A stretch of 43,426 nt of DNA from an uncultured Sutterella sp. (lineage in GTDB: Bacteria > Pseudomonadota > Gammaproteobacteria > Burkholderiales > Burkholderiaceae_F), in NCBI GenBank assembly GCA_900542195.1, contig UQNA01000021.1, forward strand, positions 1 to 43,426, in the 5' to 3' direction. The notes beneath the pieces are model-generated. The model ran no database searches, was not told the origin of the DNA, and saw only the letters and a program-made list of their open reading frames with translations. The position numbers were made by a program, and so were the translations under genes. Below, piece by piece: positions 25,696 to 34,176 of the stretch. Each line of letters opens with the position of its first letter. Position 1 is the stretch's first letter.

Positions 25696-28600
25696 ATGGC
25701 AAAGTTTTTTATTAATAGGCCAATTTTTGCTTGGGTGATCGCTATTGTGATCATGCTTGCAGGCGCCTTGTCCATTCTTAATCTTCCAATTTCTCAATAT
25801 CCGCAGATTGCTCCTCCGCAGGTTAATATCTCTGCCACTTATCCGGGTGCGTCTGCTAAGACAATTGAAGATACCGTCGTTCAGATTATTGAACAGAAGA
25901 TGACCGGCTTAGACGGTTATCTTTACATGAGCTCGACCAGTGAATCCAGCGGACGTATTTCCATTACGCTGACATTTGAAGCCGGCACAGATCCGGATAT
26001 GGCTCAAGTTCAGGTTCAAAACCGTTTATCCCAAGCCCAGTCTTCTCTCCCTGAAGTTGTTCAAAGACTCGGCGTGACGGTTATGAAGACAACCGCCAGC
26101 TTCTTGAAAGTGGTTGCTCTGACTTCCAAATCCGGAAAAATCAACGAGGCTGAACTCGGTGACTATCTGGTTTCTAACGTTCAGGAACCTCTTAGCCGTG
26201 TTGAGGGTGTCGGCGAAGTACAGATCTTCGGTTCTGCTTTTGCGATGCGTATTTGGCTGAATCCGGAAAAACTTCACCAGTATGGATTGACTCCGGCCGA
26301 AGTTAAGGCAGCTATTCAGTCCCAAAACGTTCAGGTATCTTCAGGTCAGGTTGGCGGTCTGCCTGCAGTTAAAGGTACCGAACTCAACGCTACGATTACC
26401 TCCAGTTCTTTGCTTGAAACCATTCAGGACTTCGAAGGAATTTTCTTAAAGACCACTGACTCCGGTGCCCAGGTATACCTAAAGGACGTAGCAAGAATTG
26501 AGAAAGGACCGGAAAACTATATGGCTACGGGTTTCTATAACGGCAAACCCGCTGCGGCCATGGCTATTAAACTAGCTTCCGGTTCCAATGCCTTATTGAC
26601 TTCTGATTTAGTCAACAAGAAGATGGACGAACTTTCACAGTACTTCCCGGAAGACTATGAGTATGTTATTCCTTTCGATACAACACCGTTCGTTAAGATT
26701 TCCATCCAGGGCGTAGTCCAGACATTAATGGAAGCTATTGTTTTGGTGGTATTGGTCATGTACCTCTTCCTCCAGAACTTACGCGCCACTTTAATTCCTA
26801 CAATTGCCGTGCCGGTTGTGGTTTTGGGTACATTCGGCATTCTCGGTGTCCTCGGCTACTCCATCAACATGCTGACAATGTTTGCCATGGTTTTGGCTAT
26901 CGGCTTGCTCGTTGACGATGCGATTGTGGTGGTTGAAAACGTAGAACGCGTGATGCACGAAGAAAAGCTTTCGCCGCATGATGCAACCGAGAAGTCTATG
27001 GGACAGATCACCGGCGCTTTGGTCGGTATCGCTATGGTGCTTTCCGCCGTATTTATTCCGATGGCGTTCTTCGGCGGTTCTACAGGTGTAATTTACCGTC
27101 AGTTCTCCGTCACTATCGTGGCAGCTATGGGCTTGTCCGTCTTGGTTGCTTTAACCTTGACTCCGGCATTGTGCGCAACCATTCTTAAACCGGTTCACAA
27201 AGAAAAAGCCCAACGAGGTTTCTTCGGTTGGTTTAACCGAATGTTCAACAAAGGTGCCGACGGGGCTACTAAAGCTGTTGATTACATGACTCCGAGATGG
27301 GCCAGATTCATGGTTATCTACGGCCTTTTGATTGCGGTGATGGTATTCGGATTTACCAAGGTTCCGACCGCTTTCATGCCGGATGAAGACCAAGGTTCCC
27401 TGATGGTTCAGGTAACACTGCCGGCCGGAGCGACCCAAGAGACCACCCTTCCTGTGATTCAAAGAATGCAGGAATACTTCATGAAAACTGAAAAGGACAA
27501 TGTACAGAGTGTCATGGCCGTTACAGGTTTCAGTCTGTCCGGGACGGGTCAAAACACCGCTATGGCTTTCGTGAAGCTCAAAGATTGGAAAGAAAGACCC
27601 AATCTTGACCAAAAGGCACAAAACATTGCGATGAGAGCCAACAGAGTCCTCATGAGCTGGAAAGACGCCATGGTATTCGGCTTCGCTCTCCCGCCGGTTC
27701 CTGAACTTGGTATGGCTGACGGTTTTGACGTATTCCTCCAGGATTTGGCAGGCGCCGGACATGAAAAACTGACCGAAGCCAGAAACCAACTCTTGGCGGC
27801 AGCTCGTCAAAGTCCGGTCCTCTATAACGTTCGTCCAAACGGCCAAGAAGACATGCCTCAGCTTAAAGTCGACATTGACTTTAAGAAAGCAGCTGCCCTC
27901 GGTGTTTCAGTTGAAGCTATTAATGATGCTTTGTCTACCGCATGGGGTTCTTCCTACGTTAATGACTTCTACGATAAAGGCAGAATTAAGAAAGTTTACG
28001 TGCAGGGTGATGCACCTTTCCGCCAACTTCCTGAAGACATTAACCGCTGGTACGTTAAGAATAACAAGGGAGAAATGGTGCCTTTTTCATCTTTTGTCAG
28101 CACCAGCTGGAAATACGGTTCTCCGCGTTTGGAACGTTTTAATGGTTTAGGTGCCGTCAATATTCAGGGTTCTCCGGCTCCGGGCTATACAACCGGTCAG
28201 GCTATGGAAGAAATCGAAAGAATTGTCCAGACTCTTCCATACGGTTACGGTATTGCATGGAACGGTATTTCTTATCAAGAAAAAGCCGCTGACACTCAGA
28301 CAGGCGCTCTTTATGCCTTGTCCGTTTTGATCGTGTTCCTGTGCTTGGCCGCTCTTTATGAAAGTTGGTCAATTCCGGTTGCCGTGATTATGGTTGTTCC
28401 TCTCGGCGTTATCGGTGCGTTGGGACTTACCGGTGCTTTCGGCATGCATAACGACATTTACTTCAAAGTTGGTCTTTTAACAACGATCGGTCTTGTCAGT
28501 AAGAATGCCATTCTTATTGTGGAATTTGCTAAAGCATTGCATGAGCAAGGCGAAGATATTCTGCATGCTGCCAGTGAAGCCGTCCGTTTAAGAATTCGTC

Positions 28601-28854
28601 CGATTTTGATGACCTCTCTTGCCTTCGGGTTGGGTGTTCTTCCTTTGGCTAAAGCTACCGGCGCCGGTTCCGGTGCGCAGAATGCCATCGGCGTCGGCGT
28701 TTTAGGAGGTATGGTCACCGGTACTTTCCTGTGTATCTTCTTTGTTCCGATGTTCTACGTTCTTATTGTTAAGATCTTCGGTGACAAGAAAAAGAAACAT
28801 AGCGCTCCTGCGCAGCAACCCTCAACTCAGGCCTCCCATTCAGAGGAGAAGTAG
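25696..28854 (+). CDS. RND multidrug efflux pump inner-membrane subunit (AcrB/MexB family)
   Basis: Proton-driven trimeric exporter of drugs, bile salts or other amphiphiles, 1052 residues, the usual size of the HAE1 family. It starts MAKFFINRPIFAWVIAIVIMLAGALSI. The proton relay residues are present: two Asp in GLLVDDAIVVVENVER (about 408-409) and Lys in GLVSKNAILIVEFAK (about 935-940). The large porter loops and 12 helices are complete, with GxTxP-type IAPPQVNISATYPGAS near the N-terminus. It is followed after 3 nt by the outer-membrane gene. Spectrum is not predictable; bile tolerance would suit a gut organism. Confidence 0.97.
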   Translation: MAKFFINRPIFAWVIAIVIMLAGALSILNLPISQYPQIAPPQVNISATYPGASAKTIEDTVVQIIEQKMTGLDGYLYMSSTSESSGRISITLTFEAGTDPDMAQVQVQNRLSQAQSSLPEVVQRLGVTVMKTTASFLKVVALTSKSGKINEAELGDYLVSNVQEPLSRVEGVGEVQIFGSAFAMRIWLNPEKLHQYGLTPAEVKAAIQSQNVQVSSGQVGGLPAVKGTELNATITSSSLLETIQDFEGIFLKTTDSGAQVYLKDVARIEKGPENYMATGFYNGKPAAAMAIKLASGSNALLTSDLVNKKMDELSQYFPEDYEYVIPFDTTPFVKISIQGVVQTLMEAIVLVVLVMYLFLQNLRATLIPTIAVPVVVLGTFGILGVLGYSINMLTMFAMVLAIGLLVDDAIVVVENVERVMHEEKLSPHDATEKSMGQITGALVGIAMVLSAVFIPMAFFGGSTGVIYRQFSVTIVAAMGLSVLVALTLTPALCATILKPVHKEKAQRGFFGWFNRMFNKGADGATKAVDYMTPRWARFMVIYGLLIAVMVFGFTKVPTAFMPDEDQGSLMVQVTLPAGATQETTLPVIQRMQEYFMKTEKDNVQSVMAVTGFSLSGTGQNTAMAFVKLKDWKERPNLDQKAQNIAMRANRVLMSWKDAMVFGFALPPVPELGMADGFDVFLQDLAGAGHEKLTEARNQLLAAARQSPVLYNVRPNGQEDMPQLKVDIDFKKAAALGVSVEAINDALSTAWGSSYVNDFYDKGRIKKVYVQGDAPFRQLPEDINRWYVKNNKGEMVPFSSFVSTSWKYGSPRLERFNGLGAVNIQGSPAPGYTTGQAMEEIERIVQTLPYGYGIAWNGISYQEKAADTQTGALYALSVLIVFLCLAALYESWSIPVAVIMVVPLGVIGALGLTGAFGMHNDIYFKVGLLTTIGLVSKNAILIVEFAKALHEQGEDILHAASEAVRLRIRPILMTSLAFGLGVLPLAKATGAGSGAQNAIGVGVLGGMVTGTFLCIFFVPMFYVLIVKIFGDKKKKHSAPAQQPSTQASHSEEK

Positions 28855-28857
28855 AAG

Positions 28858-30339
28858 ATGAATTTTTTAAAGTTAACTCCATTAGTCATTTCCGTGTTGA
28901 TTGCGACCGGATGCACGATGGCTCCGGTCTACGAAAGACCGGAATCTCCGGTAGCTCCTACCTTTCCCCAAGGGGCTGCCTATGAGGATTTAGCCTTCAG
29001 TACTGCTCCGCTGCCCACATGGGATACCTTCTTTACGAATACAAAGCTTAGAGAGGTTATCAACACGGCGCTGACAAACAACAGAGATCTGCGTATTGCC
29101 ATTCTCAACGTTGAGAAAGCCAGAGCTGCGTACGGCATTCAGCGTGCGAACCTGATGCCGAATGCGGGCGCTGACTTCAGTCCAACCGGCTCTCATACTC
29201 CGGACACAATGGCGCCCACAGGGCATGGTTATACCTCTCACACCTACCGTGCAACCCTTGCTTCAACTTCTTGGGAAATTGATTTGTTCGGCCGTGTCAG
29301 AAGTCTGACAGAAGCGGCTTTGCAGAACTACTTGGCAACGGAAGAAGCTCAATACGGCACTCAAAATTCCTTGATTGCAGAAGTGGCGAATGCTTGGATT
29401 AATGTCGGAGCACAAAAAGAACTGCTTCGCCTCCAGGAAATTACGCTTAAGAGCCAACAGAACAGCTTCAAGCTCATTTCTGACAGCTATCGCCTCGGAG
29501 CGCGTTCTCTGCTTGACGTAGAACAGGCAAGAACCACAGTCGAAACTGCTCGCGCTGCAGTTGTTCAGTATCAAAGATCTTTGGCTCAGGCCAGAAACAA
29601 TCTTGAATTGCTTGTAGGAAGCAAAGTTCCGGAATCTCTTGAACCGGAAAAGCTGGAGGATCCGAGCACTTACGGCGCCATTGCTCCGAAGGGTTTATCA
29701 AGTGAAGTGCTACTTAACAGACCGGATATTCGTGCTGCAGAAAACAGCTTAAAAGCCGCGAATGCCAACATCGGCGCTGCCAGAGCCAACTTCTTCCCGC
29801 GTATTACTCTGACAGCCGGAGTCGGTACCGGGTCTCAGCATCTGAATGACTTGTTCAGCGGCGGATCCGGCTTATGGAGTTTTGCTCCCGGTATTACTCT
29901 TCCGATCTTTACCGGCGGAGCCAATATTTCTCAGTTAAGACAAGCCGAAGCCGAGCAGAAAGCTAAGGTGGCTCAGTATGAAAAAACTATTCAGAGCGCC
30001 TTTGCCGAAGTTGCCAATACGTTGGCTGCTGAAGGAACAATGACTCGTCAATGTTCCGCTCTGCGGGCCTTAGTCGATGCCACTCAGAGAGCATATAACT
30101 TGTCTTATAGCCGTTATAAGAACGGACTGGACGGCTTCCTGACAGTTTTAGAGAGCCAAAGACAAATGGTTGCGGCCCAAACTAACTACATTGTGGCCGA
30201 GCAGAACCGTCTTTCTTCTAACGTGACTTTGTACAAAGTACTCGGAGGCGGGAGCATAAAATCAACCTCTGCCGAGCCTGCGGCTTCTCAGACGTTAGCT
30301 TCCACTCAAGGTGCAGTCGTGACGGAGAAGGTCGAATGA
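28858..30339 (+). CDS. RND outer-membrane efflux channel lipoprotein (NodT/OprM family)
   Basis: TolC-type trimeric channel, 493 residues. The signal peptide ends in IATGC, so Cys19 should be lipidated, as in OprM. Two outer-membrane-efflux repeats are visible, each with a long helical hairpin and a strand region: STSWEIDLFGRVRSLTEAALQNYLATEEA (about 139-167) in the first, and LLNRPDIRAAENSLKAANANIGAARANFFPRITLTAGVG (about 285-323) in the second. The last about 25 residues are low-complexity. A GGAG site precedes the ATG, and its stop overlaps the tetR start by 4 nt. Confidence 0.95.
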   Translation: MNFLKLTPLVISVLIATGCTMAPVYERPESPVAPTFPQGAAYEDLAFSTAPLPTWDTFFTNTKLREVINTALTNNRDLRIAILNVEKARAAYGIQRANLMPNAGADFSPTGSHTPDTMAPTGHGYTSHTYRATLASTSWEIDLFGRVRSLTEAALQNYLATEEAQYGTQNSLIAEVANAWINVGAQKELLRLQEITLKSQQNSFKLISDSYRLGARSLLDVEQARTTVETARAAVVQYQRSLAQARNNLELLVGSKVPESLEPEKLEDPSTYGAIAPKGLSSEVLLNRPDIRAAENSLKAANANIGAARANFFPRITLTAGVGTGSQHLNDLFSGGSGLWSFAPGITLPIFTGGANISQLRQAEAEQKAKVAQYEKTIQSAFAEVANTLAAEGTMTRQCSALRALVDATQRAYNLSYSRYKNGLDGFLTVLESQRQMVAAQTNYIVAEQNRLSSNVTLYKVLGGGSIKSTSAEPAASQTLASTQGAVVTEKVE

Positions 30340-30944
30340 CAACTCACCGTTATCCGCGCCGAATGGAAATCAAGCGGCACCGACTGCTGGAGGCCGCTCA
30401 AGAGATTTTCTTGGAGAAGGGCTTCCATGCGGCCAGCATGAGCGATATTGCGAAGAAAGCTGAGGTCAGTCCTCCGCACATTTATAACTTTTATAAAAAC
30501 AAAGCTGATTTGGCTATGGCCGTGCAGGAGAGAATGAACCAAGAGATCTTCGATACGCTTAAAAACAGCATGTTCGAAGAATGTTCAATTGATAAAGACG
30601 AGTGCTTAGACAATCTCTTGAAACCGGAAAGAGCAGCTCTGATGCTGACTTTAATTACGGAAGCTACCCGAGATGCCAAGCTGATGGAGCATTTCCAGAA
30701 GCATCAGAAGAAGTTCAGAGAGCTTCTTTATGAGTACTACCATGTTGATCCGAATGACGAAGAACATAAAGTACGCTTAGAACTATTGAACGCTCTGTAT
30801 GCAGGTTTGGCGGTTCGTTCTTTGTTTTCTCCATACGAGAACAAAGAGCTGCTTAAGGAACTCTTGGGCAAAGCTGACAGTTTTCTTGCACGCAAGCATC
30901 CGGTCGATCACATGAAAGATATTGAAGTTCCGACAAAGAAATAG
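30336..30944 (+). CDS. TetR/AcrR-family repressor of the efflux operon
   Basis: Regulator of 202 residues with an N-terminal HTH, AASMSDIAKKAEVSPPHIYNFYKNKADLAMAVQERM (about 29-64), preceded by RLLEAAQEIFLEKGF, and a ligand-binding helical C-terminal domain. The ATG overlaps the stop of the channel gene (ATGA), so it is the last cistron and would repress its own operon through the 26-bp palindrome at 24441-24466. In this family, ligand binding releases the repressor. The C-terminal domain gives no clue to the ligand. Confidence 0.93.
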   Translation: MTTHRYPRRMEIKRHRLLEAAQEIFLEKGFHAASMSDIAKKAEVSPPHIYNFYKNKADLAMAVQERMNQEIFDTLKNSMFEECSIDKDECLDNLLKPERAALMLTLITEATRDAKLMEHFQKHQKKFRELLYEYYHVDPNDEEHKVRLELLNALYAGLAVRSLFSPYENKELLKELLGKADSFLARKHPVDHMKDIEVPTKK

Positions 30945-30962
30945 AAGAGGTTTTCAATAAGG

Positions 30963-30985
30963 AAGAGGCGGATTAACCGCCTCTT
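30963..30985. terminator. Bidirectional terminator between the efflux operon and aroG
   Basis: AAGAGGCGG (30963-30971) pairs with CCGCCTCTT (30977-30985) around ATTAA, followed on the plus strand by GTTCTTGG and on the minus strand by CCTTATTGAAAAC. It serves the convergent tetR and aroG genes. Confidence 0.65.
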
Positions 30986-30995
30986 GTTCTTGGTG

Positions 30996-32057
30996 CTATC
31001 TAAGCCAATCGCGTCTTGCTCTTACCGCCTTAGCAAGTTTATCTATTGCCTTGACTGTATCCTCCCAACCAATACATCCGTCGGTAATGGATTGACCGTA
31101 GGTGAGGTTAGGATTGCCTTCTAAGGGCTGATTGCCTTCTACAAGGTTAGATTCAATCATTACTCCCATGATTTTGCGGCTTCCTTTTTCTAACTGTCCG
31201 CAGATGTTTTCGATAACATCCAATTGCTTTTTGTATTTCTTCTCGCTGTTTGAATGGCTCGCGTCAATCATGACGGATGCCGGCATCCCGGCTTCTTCAA
31301 GCTTTTTGCAGCATTCTTCCACGCTTGCTTCATCATAATTCGGAGTCTTTCCACCACGTAAAATGACGTGTGCATCTTCGTTCCCGCCGGTAACGACGAT
31401 GGCAGAGTGACCGCCTTTGGTAACCGATAAGAACACGTGTTCATGTTCAGCAGCTTTGACGGCATCAATGGCAATTTTTACGTTGCCGTCGGTTCCGTTC
31501 TTGAATCCCACAGGACAAGACAGGCCACTGGCTAATTCACGGTGGACTTGGCTTTCAGTGGTTCTGGCGCCGATAGCTCCCCATGAAATGAGGTCGGCAA
31601 TGTACTGCGGTGTAATCATATCGAGATACTCGGTACCGGCAGGAATGCCAAGTTCATTGATATTGAGAAGGAGTTCTCGAGCTATTCTCAGGCCCTGATT
31701 AATTCTGAAGCTGTGATCCAAGCCCGGATCATTGATCAAGCCTTTCCAACCGAGGCTGGTTCGAGGTTTTTCGAAGTACACACGCATGATGATTTCGAGA
31801 TCATTGGCGTATTTCTTTTTGAGTTCCACCAGTCTTTCCGCATATTCAAGAGCAGCCTTAGGATCGTGAATGGAGCAGGGACCGACGATTAAAAGAAGAC
31901 GATCATCTTCTCCATAAATAATCTTATGGGCATTCAGACGTGCGTGATGAACGGTTTCAGATGCAAGCTGTTCACAAGGGAACTCGCGGATTAAATGAGA
32001 AGGCGGAGTTAATTCTCTAATTTCTTTGATTCGAAGGTCATCGGTTGCGTAGCTCAT
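30996..32057 (-). CDS. aroG: 3-deoxy-7-phosphoheptulonate synthase (DAHP synthase, AroG type)
   Basis: First enzyme of the shikimate pathway: condenses phosphoenolpyruvate and erythrose 4-phosphate to DAHP, the entry to Phe, Tyr and Trp. The 353-residue class I-alpha protein begins MSYATDDLRIKEIRELTPPSHLI, aligning closely with the E. coli AroG N-terminus. This, and the GAGG site 6 nt before, decide the ATG at 32057 over one at 32069. Motifs include LLIVGPCSIHD (about 55-65), RVYFEKPRTSLGWKGLINDP (about 88-107), GARTTESQVHRELASGLSCPVGFKNGTDG, LSVTKGGHSAIV, HVILRGGKTPNY and MIDASHSNSEKKY. Expression appears controlled by an aromatic leader-peptide attenuator directly upstream. Monocistronic. 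Confidence 0.97.
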   Translation of the reverse strand: MSYATDDLRIKEIRELTPPSHLIREFPCEQLASETVHHARLNAHKIIYGEDDRLLLIVGPCSIHDPKAALEYAERLVELKKKYANDLEIIMRVYFEKPRTSLGWKGLINDPGLDHSFRINQGLRIARELLLNINELGIPAGTEYLDMITPQYIADLISWGAIGARTTESQVHRELASGLSCPVGFKNGTDGNVKIAIDAVKAAEHEHVFLSVTKGGHSAIVVTGGNEDAHVILRGGKTPNYDEASVEECCKKLEEAGMPASVMIDASHSNSEKKYKKQLDVIENICGQLEKGSRKIMGVMIESNLVEGNQPLEGNPNLTYGQSITDGCIGWEDTVKAIDKLAKAVRARRDWLR

Positions 32058-32090
32058 TGGTTGCCTCATGTTTTATAAAAATTGAAATCC

Positions 32091-32125
32091 AAAAAAATTA
32101 AACCGCCGGTTTTTTGCCGGCGGTT
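32091..32125 (-). terminator. Attenuator terminator in the aroG leader
   Basis: On the minus strand, AACCGCCGG (32125-32117) and CCGGCGGTT (32109-32101) form a 9-bp stem around a 7-nt loop, followed by TAA and then seven Ts (32097-32091). The hairpin lies 34 nt before the aroG start, inside its transcript. CCGCCG of its first arm can instead pair with CGGCGG (32168-32163) in the last codons of the leader peptide, six G-C pairs plus a possible G-U. Confidence 0.8.
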
Positions 32126-32154
32126 ATGAATTTTGTGCTTATGGAGGTTGCAGT

Positions 32155-32214
32155 CTATTCTCCCGCCGAGGCCGGAAAATAAAAGAAATAAAAATTGAAA
32201 GAAGCTGCAAACAT
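32155..32214 (-). CDS. aroG leader peptide rich in Phe and Tyr
   Basis: A 19-codon ORF encodes MFAASFNFYFFYFPASAGE. It has six Phe and two Tyr within residues 2-13, including six aromatic residues in a row at 8-13. GGTGAG lies 7 nt before the ATG, and the stop TAG is at 32157-32155, 30 nt before the terminator hairpin. This is the architecture of ribosome-mediated attenuators such as the pheA leader of E. coli. Stalling at Phe/Tyr codons would leave CGGCGG at 32168-32163 free to block the terminator; a ribosome reaching the stop codon would cover it and allow termination. Confidence 0.82.
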   Translation of the reverse strand: MFAASFNFYFFYFPASAGE

Positions 32215-32243
32215 TATTTATCTCACCATAACGTGTAAGAGTA

Positions 32244-32272
32244 ATTTATCTCAAAATAACTGAGAATTTCAA
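32244..32272 (-). promoter_or_regulatory. Promoter of the aroG leader transcript
   Basis: On the minus strand TTGAAA (32272-32267) and ATAAAT (32249-32244) are 17 bp apart. Transcription would begin near 32237, about 23 nt before the leader peptide ATG, consistent with an attenuator leader. Confidence 0.55.
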
Positions 32273-32471
32273 AAAACTCAGAACAATTTGAATTTGAATC
32301 AGGACTGGTAAGGAAAGTCCTAATAGGACTGAGTACATCCGAATAACTACCTATAGTTCAAATGTTCACCAAAAAATTGAAGATTCATAATGGTATTGAA
32401 TCATTTTTAGTCAATTCCCGTGCAGAAAAAGGCATAATTCGACTTACAACTAAGTTTTAGGAAGTTTAATC
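32273..32471. other. Intergenic region between the aroG and plsC-like promoters
   Basis: No gene is seen. AGGACT at 32301-32306 and 32325-32330 flank AGTCCT at 32316-32321, so the middle element could pair with either side (the second hairpin has only a 3-nt loop). A CATAAT hexamer at about 32432-32437 may be a -10 box for the plus-strand plsC-like gene, without a good -35. Confidence 0.3.
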
Positions 32472-33086
32472 TTGAAGCATCTATTTCAATTCATGACTCC
32501 AATGGTTTGGATGACCAAACTATTGGTCGGCGCCTATCCTCAGTGGGTAGGATGCGCACCTGAAAGAAAGCAGAGGATTTACTTTGCTAATCACACCAGT
32601 CATTTGGATACTATTGTTATTTGGTCCGCTCTTCCTAAAGAACTTAGAACCAAGACAAGACCGGTAGCCGCAAAAGATTACTGGCAGTCCGGTATCCGCA
32701 AAAGAATTGCGGTCGACGAGCTGAATGTGGTTTTGGTAGATAGAAAAAGGACGGAGAATTCCGATCCGATGGATCCGATGAGACAAGCGCTCCGAGAGGG
32801 CAGTTCTCTGATTATTTTCCCGGAAGGAACTCGTACGCCTCAAGCTCTCCCCGGACCTTTTAAGAGCGGTTTATGGAGACTTATGACAGAATTTCCGGAA
32901 GTTGAGTTAATTCCGGTTTATCTCGAAAACCTCCATCGATCGATGCCGAAAGGTGCGCTTCTTCCGGTTCCGACCATGTGTTCAGTGCGTTTCGGGGCGC
33001 CGCTTCCGCATTCGCCAGACGAAGGAAAAGAAGAATTCTTAGAAAAGGCTAGAGCCTCCATCATCAAACTCGCTAGGGAGCTATAA
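32472..33086 (+). CDS. 1-acyl-sn-glycerol-3-phosphate acyltransferase (PlsC family)
   Basis: Membrane-associated acyltransferase that would convert lysophosphatidic acid to phosphatidic acid. 204 residues. Block I NHTSHLD (about 41-47, HX4D) and block III FPEGTRTPQ (about 116-124) are intact, with an N-terminal hydrophobic stretch (MTPMVWMTKLLVGAY) and a C-terminal LIPVYLENLHRSMPKG block. Starts with TTG at 32472, placed 7 nt after AGGAAG; an ATG seven codons further in has no such site. It precedes the CdsA-like gene by 3 nt, a typical pairing of consecutive phospholipid steps. It may be a second PlsC with a specialised acyl donor. Confidence 0.88.
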   Translation: MKHLFQFMTPMVWMTKLLVGAYPQWVGCAPERKQRIYFANHTSHLDTIVIWSALPKELRTKTRPVAAKDYWQSGIRKRIAVDELNVVLVDRKRTENSDPMDPMRQALREGSSLIIFPEGTRTPQALPGPFKSGLWRLMTEFPEVELIPVYLENLHRSMPKGALLPVPTMCSVRFGAPLPHSPDEGKEEFLEKARASIIKLAREL

Positions 33087-33089
33087 AAA

Positions 33090-34046
33090 ATGAATGAAAT
33101 GAGATGGGGTTTTTCAACGAGTGAAGCCTATTTCACGATTTTAGCTGTTTTAGTGGTTTTGACAGCGATTGGTACTTTTATCGGTCAGTGGCTCTCTTCC
33201 AAGTCCACGACGGATTTAGCCATTAACAGAAACCGAATTATCAACTCTCGCATTCGTGCTGCTTGGGGATTGATTTTTGTTTTTGCAGTTGCTGTCTATC
33301 TCGGCCAAGGCGCTCTGGTTTTTATTTTTGCCATTGCCTCTTTCTTCTCCTTGCGCGAGTTTATCGCACTGACACCAACACGGCGCCACGATCATTCAAT
33401 TCTTATCCTAGCGTTCTACGTTGCTATCCCGGTCCAATATATCTTGGTCTGGCTGAACTACTACAACCTGTTTACGCTCTTTATTCCGGTTTATCTTTTC
33501 TTAGCTCTGCCGGTAGTGATGGTATTGAGTAAAGATACAGATCGTTTCTTAGAGCGCGTAGCCAAAGTCCAATGGGGCATCATGCTCTGTATTTTCTGCG
33601 TCAGCCATGCCCCTGCTATCGCTTCAATTGACTTACAGCGCTATCACTCGAGCGGGTTGTTTGTTCTTCTTTACTTTTTAATGGTTTTATATTTTGCTGA
33701 TCTGTTCCAGATTCTGGCTTCAGCAATTTTCGGAGGAAGACCGAGTTTCAGTAATCCGAATAAGACTTACAAGGGCATTATTCTCGGCAGTATCGGTGCA
33801 TTAGCCATTGGGTCTGCTCTTTTCTGGATGACTCCTTTCAGAGCTTGGCAAGCCCCTCTGATGTCTTTACTGATTATCGTATCGGGTACCTTGGGAGGCT
33901 TGGTGATGTCCTCCGTTAAGCGTTCACTCGGCGCAAAGCGTTTGGATAACACTATGCTCCTTACCAGAGGAACTTTGGACAGGCTTGAAATGCTGTTCTT
34001 TGCAGCCCCTGTTTATTACCATGCACTTTTACTATTCTTCAATTAA
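33090..34046 (+). CDS. Divergent CdsA-like phosphatidate cytidylyltransferase homologue
   Basis: Polytopic membrane protein of 318 residues with about eight helices, related to CdsA/YnbB enzymes that make CDP-diacylglycerol from phosphatidate and CTP. It includes family-like GRPSFSNPNKTYKGIILGSIGALAIGSAL (about 213-241), but the C-terminal signature is altered. Where CdsA has KRxxGxKDxG...GHGGxLDRxD, this protein has SSVKRSLGAKRLDNTMLLTRGTLDRLEM (about 272-299): the Asp after Lys is Arg, GHGG is TRGT, and the last Asp is Glu. The reaction may be changed or lost. GGGAG lies upstream of the ATG; co-transcribed with the PlsC-like gene. Confidence 0.82.
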   Translation: MNEMRWGFSTSEAYFTILAVLVVLTAIGTFIGQWLSSKSTTDLAINRNRIINSRIRAAWGLIFVFAVAVYLGQGALVFIFAIASFFSLREFIALTPTRRHDHSILILAFYVAIPVQYILVWLNYYNLFTLFIPVYLFLALPVVMVLSKDTDRFLERVAKVQWGIMLCIFCVSHAPAIASIDLQRYHSSGLFVLLYFLMVLYFADLFQILASAIFGGRPSFSNPNKTYKGIILGSIGALAIGSALFWMTPFRAWQAPLMSLLIIVSGTLGGLVMSSVKRSLGAKRLDNTMLLTRGTLDRLEMLFFAAPVYYHALLLFFN

Positions 34047-34062
34047 TTAGTTGTATTTTCAG

Positions 34063-34100
34063 AAAAACTCTTCGCCCGAGAAATCCCGAAGAGTTTTTTT
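34063..34100 (+). terminator. Terminator of the plsC-cdsA-like operon
   Basis: A 12-bp stem (AAAAACTCTTCG at 34063-34074 with CGAAGAGTTTTT at 34087-34098) has a 12-nt loop and ends in a run of seven T. It lies 17 nt after the CdsA-like stop. Confidence 0.85.
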
Positions 34101-34176
34101 CTGCCTGAATTGATTAAAAAATCGAGGGGTAGGACCCTCAGCCCATTTATAGTGGTTTCCATGATACGGAGGAAAC

